Below are positions 45,180 through 53,044 of a stretch of 64,000 bases of DNA, piece by piece (the first letter of the stretch is position 1; each line of letters opens with the position of its first letter). The DNA lies in the NCBI RefSeq assembly GCF_004115155.1, contig NZ_RDSM01000001.1, positions 2,356,001 through 2,420,000 of the forward strand. Direction: 5' to 3'. The position numbers and the translations under genes are program-made. Source of the stretch: Granulicella sibirica. GTDB lineage: Bacteria; Acidobacteriota; Terriglobia; Terriglobales; Acidobacteriaceae. The notes under the pieces were generated by a model. That model was given only the letters and a program-made list of their open reading frames with translations, was not told where the DNA came from and searched no databases.

Positions 45180-45577
45180 GGTTGAGTCTTTCTGGGTTTG
45201 CGGCGCCTCGCGGCGGCTTTTGTGATTTATGATGTGGCCAAGAGGGTACACCCCCCTCCCATTGCCTTTATGTAAGCCTTTTGAAATGTACAGCTTGCAG
45301 GCGCTACAGGCTCGCAAGATATTCTAAACAAAAGGTTTACGGCTAAATATTAGTAAAGAAAAAACTTAGAGCCCAACATCGACTTCCATGGCCTCACGAG
45401 ACGACTCGCGGTCCAATTCCTGGTGTTTCCAAGCGATGCCTAGGGATCAGAGAGCCATCGGGGAAGTGGCTGCCATCTCTTCTGTTTCTATTATAGCAAG
45501 GTGACCCAAACTTAAAGGACATTAGAATTCGCTTTAGAATGTTGCACTTGTACGATTTTGGGCTTGACAAGATTTGG
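45180..45577. other. 398-bp intergenic region between the pseudouridine synthase and marR genes
   Basis: Unusually AT-rich for this genome. It contains the second copy of the dispersed structured element (45244-45370). After that, 45371-45577 holds no open frame, hairpin or promoter I can support; a TTGACA occurs at 45565-45570 on the plus strand, but nothing transcribed rightwards follows. Confidence 0.6.
45244..45370 (+). repeat. Dispersed structured intergenic element, copy B
   Basis: About 127 bp, same orientation as copy A (5102-5229). Conserved: GGGTAC-ACCCCCCT-CCCATTGCC, GTAAG-CTTTTG, and CAAAAGG-TTACGGCTAAATATTAGT...ACTTAGA. The outer stem is GTAAGCCTTTTG (45272-45283) with CAAAAGGTTTAC (45329-45340), 11 of 12 pairs. 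The inner hairpin has a different sequence, CTTGC (45294-45298) / GCAAG (45314-45318), so structure is kept while sequence changes. Confidence 0.7.
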
Positions 45578-46087
45578 CTAACGGCTCTCTGACTCCATCT
45601 GGTTGGAATCCAGATGAAGGAGTGCCCTCAGGAAGTCTCCGCCGGGCTTACCGCCATCACCGAAGAGGCGCTGCTGTACCTCGATGACGCGAGGAAGCGC
45701 CTTTCGCAGGACGTTTGTGCCTGCCTGAGTTACCTCGACGCGCTTGGCGCGACTGTCCGAGGGGCTACGCTGGCGGAGGACAAACCCTTTCCTCTCGAGC
45801 GTCTTGAGCATCTGGGAGATCTGCATGGGGTGGATGCCGCCGAAGCTGGCCAACTCCCTCTGGGTGACCGATCCTCCGAATCGGCCAAACCATGCCGCGA
45901 GGGTTAGCGTGACGAACTGGAGGTTGGTGAGGTCGAGCGGCACGAGGGCGCGGTCTACCTCGCGCTGGTAGCGAACGACGACCCTCCAGAGCACAAACCC
46001 GACGGCGTTCTCCGGCGCGCCGAGGGAGACGTCCTCGAAGAGATCGTGGATCGGATGTGGGTGGATCGGATATGCTGGTTCTCCCAT
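45578..46087 (-). CDS. MarR-family transcriptional regulator
   Basis: 169 residues from ATG 46087. Winged-helix region SVTQRELASFGGIHPMQISQMLKTLERKGFVLRQRSPSDSRAKRVEVTQAG, with the typical DxRxxxVxLT-like wing, plus N- and C-terminal dimerisation helices (ENAVGFVLWRVVVRYQREVD). ATG 46087 is preferred to the in-frame ATG 46141: a -10 TATAGT (46099-46094) with a -35 TTGGAA (46122-46117) lies between them, so the mRNA starts at about the ATG. It is divergent from the substrate-binding-like gene and probably controls it. Confidence 0.87.
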   Translation of the reverse strand: MGEPAYPIHPHPIHDLFEDVSLGAPENAVGFVLWRVVVRYQREVDRALVPLDLTNLQFVTLTLAAWFGRFGGSVTQRELASFGGIHPMQISQMLKTLERKGFVLRQRSPSDSRAKRVEVTQAGTNVLRKALPRVIEVQQRLFGDGGKPGGDFLRALLHLDSNQMESESR

Positions 46088-46093
46088 GAATCC

Positions 46094-46122
46094 ACTATAG
46101 GGCGGGCGAGGAAAGCTTCCAA
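46094..46122 (-). promoter_or_regulatory. marR promoter (leaderless)
   Basis: Minus strand -35 TTGGAA (46122-46117), 17-bp spacer, -10 TATAGT (46099-46094). The -10 ends 6 bp before ATG 46087, so +1 coincides with the start codon. Confidence 0.5.
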
Positions 46123-46144
46123 TCCGGATAGGGCAACCCAATAG

Positions 46145-46156
46145 TAAATATATTTA
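46145..46156. promoter_or_regulatory. 12-bp AT-only palindrome, MarR operator candidate
   Basis: TAAATATATTTA is a perfect palindrome in the 101-bp gap between marR and the divergent gene, 32 bp before ATG 46189. MarR proteins commonly bind such sites; it could equally be an UP-like AT tract. Confidence 0.4.
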
Positions 46157-46188
46157 TCGTATTTCCAAGGAGAAGAAGGAGGGGGAGT

Positions 46189-47190
46189 ATGAGCAAACTC
46201 AAACTGAACATCGCTTTCTGGGATTACGATCGCACGCGCGCTCTGGCTGACGGCAGGGTGCAGATCGAAGGGGTCGAGAGCACGTTTTACAATGCGCCGA
46301 TCGTGACGGAGATCTTCCGGGGGATGATCGGCGAGCGCAGGTTCGATATCTCCGAGCTTGGTATGACGTACTACCTGCGGACGTTCGTCGATGGGGTGTC
46401 GCCGTTTGTGGCGATCCCGGTCTTCCCAAACCGGGCTTTCCGGCACTCGGCGATCTACATCCATAAGGCGAGCGGTATCAAGAAGCCCGAGGACCTTAAC
46501 GGCAAGACGATTGGCGAGCTTGCGCTCTACGGCCATGACGCGGGCATCATGCCGAAGGGCATGCTCGCGGAGGAATATGGCTTCAAGCCGGAGACGTGCC
46601 GGTGGGTGATCGGCGGGCTGGATTGGCCGCTGAAGCCGATCGACTTCGTGCCGCATACGCATCCGGCGAACGTCGAGGTCGTCGACATTCCCAAGGGCAA
46701 GGAACTTGGGGCGATGCTCGAGGCGGGAGAGATCGATGCGCTGATCTCGGCCGATGTGCCGAAGTGTATGCTCGATAACTCGCCGAAGGTGGGACGGCTG
46801 TTTGCCGACTTCGAGACCGTCGAACGCGAGTACTATGAGCGCACCGGGATCTTCCCGATCATGCATACCGTCGTCATCCGCAAGGACCTCCTTGTGGAGC
46901 ATCCGGAGTTAGCGAAGCTGGCCTACCAGGGCTTCTGCGATGCAAAGAAGGCTGCTGTCGACGAGTACGAACACGGACTCATCTTCAACAGCATGGGTAC
47001 GATGTTCCCCTGGTTCGGCAAGCTGGTCAACGCGGATCGTGCGCTCCTGGGCGACGACTGGTGGCCGTACGGGATCGAGGCGAATCGGAAGGCGCTGGAG
47101 GCGATCCTGCGCTATCACCATGAGCAGGGCATCACGGATCGTCTGTTTACGCTGAGAGAGATCTTTGTGCCGGAGTTGATGACGACGTAG
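46189..47190 (+). CDS. 4,5-dihydroxyphthalate decarboxylase-like / NMT1-type substrate-binding protein
   Basis: 333 residues. Two-lobe periplasmic-binding-protein type II fold, judged from LNIAFWDYDRTRALADGRVQIEGVE, then GERRFDISELGMTYYL, a KKPEDLNGKTIGELALYGHDAGIMPKGMLAEEYG segment and DALISADVPKCM. This combination is the family annotated as 4,5-dihydroxyphthalate decarboxylase (Pht5/OphC) and related ABC substrate-binding proteins. There is no signal peptide, which favours a cytoplasmic enzyme over a transport protein. GGAGGGGG precedes the ATG. It is divergent from marR, an arrangement typical of aromatic-acid degradation, but no other catabolic gene is nearby. Confidence 0.75.
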   Translation: MSKLKLNIAFWDYDRTRALADGRVQIEGVESTFYNAPIVTEIFRGMIGERRFDISELGMTYYLRTFVDGVSPFVAIPVFPNRAFRHSAIYIHKASGIKKPEDLNGKTIGELALYGHDAGIMPKGMLAEEYGFKPETCRWVIGGLDWPLKPIDFVPHTHPANVEVVDIPKGKELGAMLEAGEIDALISADVPKCMLDNSPKVGRLFADFETVEREYYERTGIFPIMHTVVIRKDLLVEHPELAKLAYQGFCDAKKAAVDEYEHGLIFNSMGTMFPWFGKLVNADRALLGDDWWPYGIEANRKALEAILRYHHEQGITDRLFTLREIFVPELMTT

Positions 47191-47226
47191 TCAGCAGCTT
47201 CACTGGGTGTGCGGCGAGGGGAACGA

Positions 47227-47397
47227 TCAGAGACTGTTGGTGTCGATGGCTGGAGTGCGCTGGAGGCCGTCGGGTACGGGGGCCAATGGCTGGTCCGGCG
47301 CGTACTCGTTGTCGCCCTCGGGGGTGGCGACGGTGTCGGGCGCGTTGTCTTTGGGAGAGTCAGCGGGTTCGATGGGCTGGTTGCGTGGATCAGTCAT
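47227..47397 (-). CDS. Possible 56-residue acidic, proline-rich protein
   Basis: ATG 47397 to TGA 47227. The product is low-complexity (Pro, Asp, Ala, Glu) with no predicted fold. Codon third positions are mostly G/C, like neighbouring genes, which argues for coding, but no ribosome binding site precedes it. It starts 44 bp downstream of the scpB stop, in the same direction and with a similar composition to the ScpB tail, so it may be a remnant of that tail or a co-transcribed small gene. Confidence 0.35.
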   Translation of the reverse strand: MTDPRNQPIEPADSPKDNAPDTVATPEGDNEYAPDQPLAPVPDGLQRTPAIDTNSL

Positions 47398-47440
47398 GTT
47401 GGGTGTGAGTGCTGGCTGACCCGGCGGGTTTTCCGTTCGG

Positions 47441-48625
47441 CTATTTTGGCTGGAGAGACGGCCTCGAGCCCTGGTCGGGGAACTCGCGCTCGGCCTGGTC
47501 GCGCTCGATCTGGTGGGCGAGTTCGGGGGCCTCGGTGGGGTCGTCGTCGGCGCCTGGGACGACGGATGCGGGCGGGGTGCCGGTGAGGCGCTCGGACGCG
47601 GGCGGGACGGGGGTGCCGTCGGGCGTGGGTTCCATGTCAGCAGCGGTGCTGAGTGGGGTGGGGTCGCCGTCGGCCTGCGGAGCGTGGACGCCGCGCTCGG
47701 CTTCGAGATCGGCGGGAGATTCGGGGGCGTGGTGTTCGGTTTGTGGAGTTGACATCGGGATCTCCTCCTGAACTTCTGTCTCGGCGAGCTCGCCGGCCAT
47801 CTTCTCAAACTCTTCGATGCTGGGAAGCTCGCTCACGTCCTTCAATCCAAAGCGCAAAAGGAAGTCGCGGGTGGTTTTGTAGAGAATGGGGCGGCCGATG
47901 ACCTGCTTGCGGCCGGCGGTGGTGATGAGCTTGCGGGTCATGAGCGAGCCGAGGACGCCGCCGGAGTCGACGCCGCGGATCTCGGAGATTTCGGGGGCGG
48001 TGATGGGCTGCTTGTAGGCGACGACGGCGAGAGTCTCGAGGGCCTGGAGCGAGAGTTTCAGCGGGGGTTTGAGGGATTTGACGAAGCCACGAACGGCGTC
48101 GTGGTACTCGGGCTTGGTGGCGAGACGGAAGCCGGAGGCGACTTCGCGGATCTCGAGGCCGCGCTCGGAGCTGGAGTAGTCGGCGATGAGCTCATCGAGG
48201 ATGGAGCGGAAGTACTCGCGGAGGCGGCGGGCTCGGTCCTTCTCTTCGCGGGCGAGTTGCTTCTCATCCTTTTCGGGAGAGGCTGCAGGCTCGGCGGCTT
48301 GCTCGGCCGGGGGCTGGCTGACGGCGGCTTCGGCGGCGAGCTCGGCGAGGGGCTGCTCGCTGACGAGTTCGGGTGGGGATGGGGTGTCGTCGGAGTCTTC
48401 GGCCATCTCGAGGACGTCGCCGGCGTCGATGTCGTCGGAGTCCGGTTCGGGCTGGGGGGCTTCGGCGGGAGCGTCTTCGGGGTGGAGCGCGAGGTGCTGC
48501 TGGGCGCTTTCGATCCGGTCGAGTTCGGCCTGGGCTTCGTGGCTCAGCAGGCCGGTGAGCTGGGCGAGGGTTACGGGCTCCTCGGAGGCATAGATGACGG
48601 CTTCGATCTTGGCTTTCAGGCTCAT
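47441..48625 (-). CDS. scpB: Segregation and condensation protein B with large acidic insertion and tail
   Basis: 394 residues, roughly twice the usual ScpB. The N-terminal helix KAKIEAVIYASEEPVTLAQLTGLL and, from about 138, the rest of the first winged helix (FRSILDELIADYSSSERGLEIREVASGFRLATKPEY) and the second one (LSLQALETLAVVAYKQPITAPEISEIRGV...GRKQVIGRPILYKTT) are normal. Between them, residues ~45-138 are an Asp/Glu/Pro/Ala-rich, partly charged-helical insertion; residues ~281-394 are another disordered tail. ScpB binds ScpA and the Smc head in chromosome segregation. scpA is not adjacent: the gene upstream is the broken STAS gene. Confidence 0.9.
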   Translation of the reverse strand: MSLKAKIEAVIYASEEPVTLAQLTGLLSHEAQAELDRIESAQQHLALHPEDAPAEAPQPEPDSDDIDAGDVLEMAEDSDDTPSPPELVSEQPLAELAAEAAVSQPPAEQAAEPAASPEKDEKQLAREEKDRARRLREYFRSILDELIADYSSSERGLEIREVASGFRLATKPEYHDAVRGFVKSLKPPLKLSLQALETLAVVAYKQPITAPEISEIRGVDSGGVLGSLMTRKLITTAGRKQVIGRPILYKTTRDFLLRFGLKDVSELPSIEEFEKMAGELAETEVQEEIPMSTPQTEHHAPESPADLEAERGVHAPQADGDPTPLSTAADMEPTPDGTPVPPASERLTGTPPASVVPGADDDPTEAPELAHQIERDQAEREFPDQGSRPSLQPK

Positions 48626-48720
48626 GGGTCAGGTTGAAGTGTATAAGATCGGCGGGCCTGGAGACGCGTGCGATCCCACATCTCAGGAGCGAGATGTGGG
48701 GCACCCGGTTCGTGCGCTAT

Positions 48721-49064
48721 CTAGGCGGCTGCTTCTGCTTCGGCGACCGTGGGGAAGACGCGGAGAAGGGATTTGACGCGGGTGAGATCGAGAAGGGCTC
48801 CGATGCGCTCGCTGACGCCCGCGAGGGCCATCCTGCGTCCGCCTTTTTCGGCGGAGACGTAGAAGTTCATCAGATGCCGAGGCCGGCCGAGTCCATGTAC
48901 TCGCACTCGCTGAGGTCGAAGATGGCGAGCCTTGGGTGGATCTTTCTGAGTTCATCCTGCAGGGGAAACAGGTTCGCCAGGACGGCTGGGCCGACGACCT
49001 TGATGATCTGGGTGCCCGGGGCCACGCCGTCGGAGAGTTCGTACGTCATCGATTTATCGTGCAT
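48721..49064 (-). pseudogene. STAS-domain (anti-anti-sigma) gene interrupted by a -1 frameshift
   Basis: Two halves of one STAS domain lie in different frames. The 5' half (49064-48870) gives VVGPAVLANLFPLQDEL, then FDLSECEYMDSAGLGI, the phosphorylation-site motif with DSAG, and stops at TGA 48872-48870. The 3' half (48870-48721) begins MNFYVSAEKGGRRMALAGVSERIGALLDLTRV, the rest of the fold, ending EAEAAA. One missing C (ATC-TG-ATG where ATC-CTG-ATG is expected) separates them. TGA and ATG overlap as TGATG. It may be a true pseudogene, a sequencing error, a programmed -1 shift, or a two-piece protein made by coupled re-initiation. Confidence 0.75.
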
Positions 49065-49202
49065 AAGCCTAGAAGAGTAAAAGAGGCGAATGCGCCGGAG
49101 GTCAAGACGACGTGAATTCTAGGGGGAATGTGCTGGGATCGTCGCGTGCAGGAGAAGGTTGCGGGATTGGGAACTTGTTTCGTGAATTAGCAAATGTTCC
49201 GA

Positions 49203-49231
49203 TTGATCTCGGACTGATGTTGTCGTATATT
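49203..49231 (+). promoter_or_regulatory. Promoter of the siderophore-receptor gene
   Basis: -35 TTGATC (49203-49208), 17-bp spacer, -10 TATATT (49226-49231). The start near 49238 gives a leader of about 335 nt to ATG 49573. I see no clear Fur box (no good 19-bp GATAATGATAATCATTATC-like match) around it. The remaining part of the gap, 49065-49202, holds nothing I recognise. Confidence 0.5.
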
Positions 49232-49277
49232 CAGGCCATCGGGAAATTTAGCGGCTGGAGTCGTTTTCTGCTGGCCC

Positions 49278-49458
49278 GAACGAGTTGAAGTACACAGATC
49301 CCCGCGGATTGATCTCTTGGAGGAGACCGCGAGGACCTGAGAGCCGGAGCGGTTAGGCCCACGACTGTCCCCGATTATAGGGGCACGTCCGCGGCTCGTT
49401 CAACTTGCACAACTTGACGGGCTTCGAAGCGTTCGGAGGCGATTTTGCGCCATCCGAA
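49278..49458 (+). ncRNA. Structured 5' leader of the siderophore-receptor gene (candidate cis-regulatory RNA)
   Basis: Stems that can be read directly: GAACGAG (49278-49284) with CTCGTTC (49395-49401); CCGCGGA (49302-49308) with TCCGCGG (49388-49394), so 14 contiguous 3' bases are paired; enclosed hairpins CCT...CCG-gag-CGG..AGG (49336-49357) and CCCC-GATTATA-GGGG (49369-49383). This is a closed multi-branch element. Downstream, TTCGG.GGCG-attttg-CGCC..CCGAA (49432-49458) is a further hairpin. It does not match the cobalamin, TPP or other riboswitch consensus that I can recall. It could be a new metal/iron-responsive leader or simply a structured UTR. Confidence 0.45.
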
Positions 49459-49572
49459 GCGGCTTTGAGGCTGAGCGGTTAGTGAGCCCTCTTGCGCTTC
49501 TTTGCGTTGACGAGGCCGCGACCGAGCGAGAGAGCCCTTATGCGTAAGGCGGATGGATTGAGGAGAACGTCG

Positions 49573-52227
49573 ATGAATCAGAGCAAACGAAGAAAGCAGG
49601 GAGCGGCAACGAGCGGGGAGGAGACTCAGCCTTTGAACGTGGCGAGTGTGACCGGTGTCACCCCAGTTCACGACCGGCTTGCCCGCTTCGACCGCTTTGG
49701 CGCTGCCGAGGGTGTGAGCTCTCTCGGTGGGCGGACGTTCCTGGCCGGGGCTCTGGCGGCGTGCGCGATGGTCGGCGGCGGACGCGACGGGCTGGCGTTC
49801 GGACAGAGCAACGCGGCTCCTACCGCGGCGGAGTCGAATCTGCCGACGGTGTCGTTCGCGATCCCGGCGGGTCCGCTCGATCAAGCCCTGAAGGGGTATG
49901 AGGCGGCGACCGGGCTGAAGGTGAAGACAGGCATCTCGGGCGACAAGCTTGCGGGGTTTACGACGGCTGGGTTGACGGGGACGTATCCGGAGGCGGAGGG
50001 TCTGCGGGTTCTGCTTGTTGGAACCGGGCTCCAGTACAGGCTCGACGGCAAGACAATGGTGGTGGGGATGCAGGCGCGGGAGGATGTGACCGTGCAAGCG
50101 GACGCGACGATGCCGCTCGGGCAGTTCACCGAGGCGCTGAAGGATACGCCGCAGTCGGTGACGGTGGTGCCGCAGTTCATCATGAAGGAGCAGGCGATCA
50201 CGACGCTGCGGGATTCGCTGCGCAATGTTCCGGGGATCAGCCTTGCGGCGGGTGAGGCGGGCGCGCAGGGGGATAACCTGACGATTCGCGGGTTCACGGC
50301 CCGCAACGATATTTTTCTGGATGGGATCCGCGACTTCGGCAGCTACTACCGCGACTCGTTCAACTACGAACAGGTTGAGGTGCTGGAAGGACCGGCGGGC
50401 ATCGAGTTCGGGCGCGGATCGACGGGCGGTGTGATCAACCAGGAGAGCAAGCGGCCGCTCGATCACAAACTCGTGAGCGGGGCGGTACAGCTTGGCACGA
50501 ACCTCACACGCCGTGTGACGGTGGATGTGAACCAGCCGGTGGGAGAGATCGGCGGAGGCGGCGCGGCGTTCCGGATGAACATCATGGGCGATGAGGCGAA
50601 TGTCGCCGGTCGCGACGTGGTGGAGAACAGGCGCTTTGGTGTGGCCCCCTCGCTGAGCTTCGGCATGGGGACGAAGTCGCGGGCGACGTTGAGCTATGTT
50701 CACCAGGGAGAGAACGATATTCCGGACTACGGCATTCCGTGGCTTCTCGATGGGCCGTCGCCGGCAAAACGCAGCGCGTACTACGGCTTCCGTCATGGCA
50801 ACTTCATCAATACGCACGACGACATTTTGACGCTGCGGCTGGATCATGATGTGAATGAGCACGCGAGCTTCCGGAGCATCACGCGGTTCGCGAATTATCC
50901 ACGGAACGCGCAGATCACGGAGCCGCAGGTCTGCTCGAACGGTGCGATCTCGCCAACGACCGGGCTTTTACTCGCGCCAACGAACGTTCTGAACTCCGCA
51001 CAGCTCTGCCCGTATAACAACGGCGCGCCGAGCGATCCCTCCACCATCCTGGTGAACCGGAATCAGATCACAGTCGCGAGCGTGGAGAACGATCTGTGGC
51101 AGCAGGATGAAGCGCTGCTGCACTTCAGGTTCCTGAATATTGCGCAGGCAGTGGTTGTGGGCGTGGAGGGCGGACGTGAGATGTCGAACCCGACGCGGTT
51201 CACGTTCACCGGCGTGCCGACCGCTACGCTGCTGAATCCTAACGAGGATCTGCCATTCGCCGGGACCAAGACGCTGAGCACCAGAACCCATCTCGCCGCA
51301 GATTCGGCTGGGCTGTTCTTCGTCGATACGGTCCACCTGGGACGATATATCGATCTGACAGGCGGCATCCGGTACGACTACTTCTACACGCAGCAGAGAC
51401 AGTACACGGCCAGTACACAGTTGAATACGTTCCTCTATCGCATCGACAAGAAGCCATCGTACCGGGCGGCGTTCGTGGTGAAGCCGACGGCGAGCGGTAG
51501 CGTGTATTTCGACTATGGCACGAGCTTCAACCCGTCGGCCGAGGCGCTGTCGCTTTCTGTTTCGACGACGGTTCTGCCGCCGGAGGAGAACGAGACCTAT
51601 GAGCTTGGATCAAAGTGGGGATTCCTGCATGACCGGCTATCGCTTGCCGCGGCGATCTTCCAGACGACGAAGAACAACGCCAAGGAGACTTCGCCGGCGA
51701 ACAGCACCATCACCGTGCTGGCTGGAAATCAGAGGGTGCGGGGTGGGCAGGTCTCGGTGACGGGACGTCTGGCGAACCAGTTCGACTTCATCGCCGGATA
51801 TGCCTATCTCAACAGCGAGGTGATCGCGTCGCAGTTCTATCCGAACGCGATCGGGGCTCCACTGGCGAACGTGCCGAAGCAGACGTTCAACGTATGGCTG
51901 AACCGGGCGCTTGGATTGCGGTTCACGGGTGGCCTTGGCGGGAATTATGTGGCGTCGCGGTCGGCGAGCTCGACGATTCCGTATGTCGCGACGGCCTGGA
52001 CGGGAACGACTCCGGCAAATGCAGTGGTGACGGCGACACGGCTGAAGCAGGTTCCGGGTTACTGGGCGTTCAACGGTGTGGTGCAGCGGCCGATCACGGA
52101 GAGGATCTCGTTGCAGGCGAACATCAATAACATCCTGAACCGGAGCTTCATCGATGAGCCGCATCCGAGCCATCTTGTTCCGGGAGAAGGAAGGAACGCC
52201 CTGTTCGGGCTGAACTACAAGTTCTAG
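49573..52227 (+). CDS. TonB-dependent siderophore receptor with STN domain (Fiu/FhuE-like)
   Basis: 884 residues. A ~70-residue hydrophilic N-terminus precedes a short hydrophobic stretch (GRTFLAGALAACAMV) that may be the signal peptide, unusually far from the start. Then the secretin/TonB N-terminal (STN) domain (VSFAIPAGPLDQALKGYEAATGLKV...LLVGTGLQYRLDG), the plug (DTPQSVTVVPQFIMKEQ, GFTARNDIFLDGIRDFG, VLEGPAGIEFGRGSTGG), and a 22-strand barrel ending FGLNYKF. It is the catecholate/catechol-type siderophore receptor group. ATG 49573 has AGGAG 7 bp upstream; the frame is open to 49492. STN normally signals to FecR/sigma partners, but no such genes are here. Followed by a PiuC-type dioxygenase. 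Confidence 0.9.
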   Translation: MNQSKRRKQGAATSGEETQPLNVASVTGVTPVHDRLARFDRFGAAEGVSSLGGRTFLAGALAACAMVGGGRDGLAFGQSNAAPTAAESNLPTVSFAIPAGPLDQALKGYEAATGLKVKTGISGDKLAGFTTAGLTGTYPEAEGLRVLLVGTGLQYRLDGKTMVVGMQAREDVTVQADATMPLGQFTEALKDTPQSVTVVPQFIMKEQAITTLRDSLRNVPGISLAAGEAGAQGDNLTIRGFTARNDIFLDGIRDFGSYYRDSFNYEQVEVLEGPAGIEFGRGSTGGVINQESKRPLDHKLVSGAVQLGTNLTRRVTVDVNQPVGEIGGGGAAFRMNIMGDEANVAGRDVVENRRFGVAPSLSFGMGTKSRATLSYVHQGENDIPDYGIPWLLDGPSPAKRSAYYGFRHGNFINTHDDILTLRLDHDVNEHASFRSITRFANYPRNAQITEPQVCSNGAISPTTGLLLAPTNVLNSAQLCPYNNGAPSDPSTILVNRNQITVASVENDLWQQDEALLHFRFLNIAQAVVVGVEGGREMSNPTRFTFTGVPTATLLNPNEDLPFAGTKTLSTRTHLAADSAGLFFVDTVHLGRYIDLTGGIRYDYFYTQQRQYTASTQLNTFLYRIDKKPSYRAAFVVKPTASGSVYFDYGTSFNPSAEALSLSVSTTVLPPEENETYELGSKWGFLHDRLSLAAAIFQTTKNNAKETSPANSTITVLAGNQRVRGGQVSVTGRLANQFDFIAGYAYLNSEVIASQFYPNAIGAPLANVPKQTFNVWLNRALGLRFTGGLGGNYVASRSASSTIPYVATAWTGTTPANAVVTATRLKQVPGYWAFNGVVQRPITERISLQANINNILNRSFIDEPHPSHLVPGEGRNALFGLNYKF

Positions 52228-52248
52228 AGTTGGATGACTGCGTGACTG

Positions 52249-52284
52249 GTCGCCACGCCTTCCGGCGTGGCGACTCTTTGTTTG
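52249..52284 (+). terminator. Rho-independent terminator between receptor and dioxygenase genes
   Basis: GTCGCCACGCC (52249-52259) pairs perfectly with GGCGTGGCGAC (52264-52274) around TTCC, followed by TCTTTGTTTG. It lies 22 bp after the receptor stop and ends 34 bp before the dioxygenase ATG, so dioxygenase expression may need read-through or its own promoter. Confidence 0.85.
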
Positions 52285-52317
52285 AATGACGCGAGTTAAG
52301 AGAGTGAGGATACGACC

Positions 52318-52998
52318 ATGTTATTGACGATTCCCGATGTGTTGACGGTGGCGCAGGTGAAGGAGATGCGGGCGAAGCTGGATGCCGCGGACTGGGTCGA
52401 CGGGAAGGTGACGGCTGGATACCAGGCACAGCGGGTGAAGGAAAATCACCAGTTGCCGGAGGGGCATCCGCTGGCAGCCGAGCTTGGGGAGATCGTGCTG
52501 GGCGCGCTGGCTCGATCGCCGTTGTTTATGTCCGCGGCGCTGCCGTTGCGGGTCTTTCCTCCGATGTTCAACCGGTACACGGGCGGCGGGCACTTCGGGA
52601 CGCATGTGGATACGGCAATCCGGGCGATGGCTTCGACGGGCCAGAGGATCAGGACGGACATCTCGGCGACGCTCTTTCTCGCTGGGCCTGAGGAGTACGA
52701 GGGTGGCGAGTTGATGGTCGAGGACAGTTATGGATCGCACTCGGTGAAGCTTCCGGCAGGGCAGATGGTGCTGTATCCGGCGACGAGCCTGCATCGGGTC
52801 GAGCCGGTGACGCGGGGCGCGCGGGTGGCGAGCTTCTTCTGGATTCAGAGCATGATCCGCTCGGACGCGGATCGGACGTTGTTGTTCGATCTCGACCAGG
52901 GGATTCAGCGTGTGGCGGCGGAGGCTCCGGGGAGTGGAGCGGCGGTGGCGCTGACAGGGGTGTACCACAACCTCATGCGGCGATGGGCGGAGATGTAG
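52318..52998 (+). CDS. Fe(II)/2-oxoglutarate-dependent dioxygenase (PKHD-type, YbiX/PiuC family)
   Basis: 226 residues, exactly the usual size. The double-stranded beta-helix iron site is [12 protein letters not shown] (HxD), with the distal histidine in LHRVEPV and the 2-oxoglutarate arginine about 10 residues further ([11 protein letters not shown]). N-terminal [13 protein letters not shown] and [12 protein letters not shown] are typical. E. coli ybiX and Pseudomonas piuC are encoded next to catecholate siderophore receptors (fiu, piuA), and the same pairing is seen here, which supports a role in iron acquisition. The substrate of the family is not established. Confidence 0.92.
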   Translation: MLLTIPDVLTVAQVKEMRAKLDAADWVDGKVTAGYQAQRVKENHQLPEGHPLAAELGEIVLGALARSPLFMSAALPLRVFPPMFNRYTGGGHFGTHVDTAIRAMASTGQRIRTDISATLFLAGPEEYEGGELMVEDSYGSHSVKLPAGQMVLYPATSLHRVEPVTRGARVASFFWIQSMIRSDADRTLLFDLDQGIQRVAAEAPGSGAAVALTGVYHNLMRRWAEM

Positions 52999-53044
52999 TG
53001 GCCGGGAAGAGGGAGTAGGGATGAGGGAGCAGGGAGTAGACCGC

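Noticed and set aside
49331..49345. CTGAGA motif in the receptor leader suggesting a TPP riboswitch
   Set aside because: The rest of the THI-box consensus (ACCUGAUC, GGAUAAU, GCGUAGGGA) is missing and the gene is not thiamine-related.
49375..50862. Minus-strand open frame of 495 codons across the receptor leader and 5' end
   Set aside because: Arg-rich shadow without any domain or ribosome binding site; overlaps the STN and plug coding sequence.
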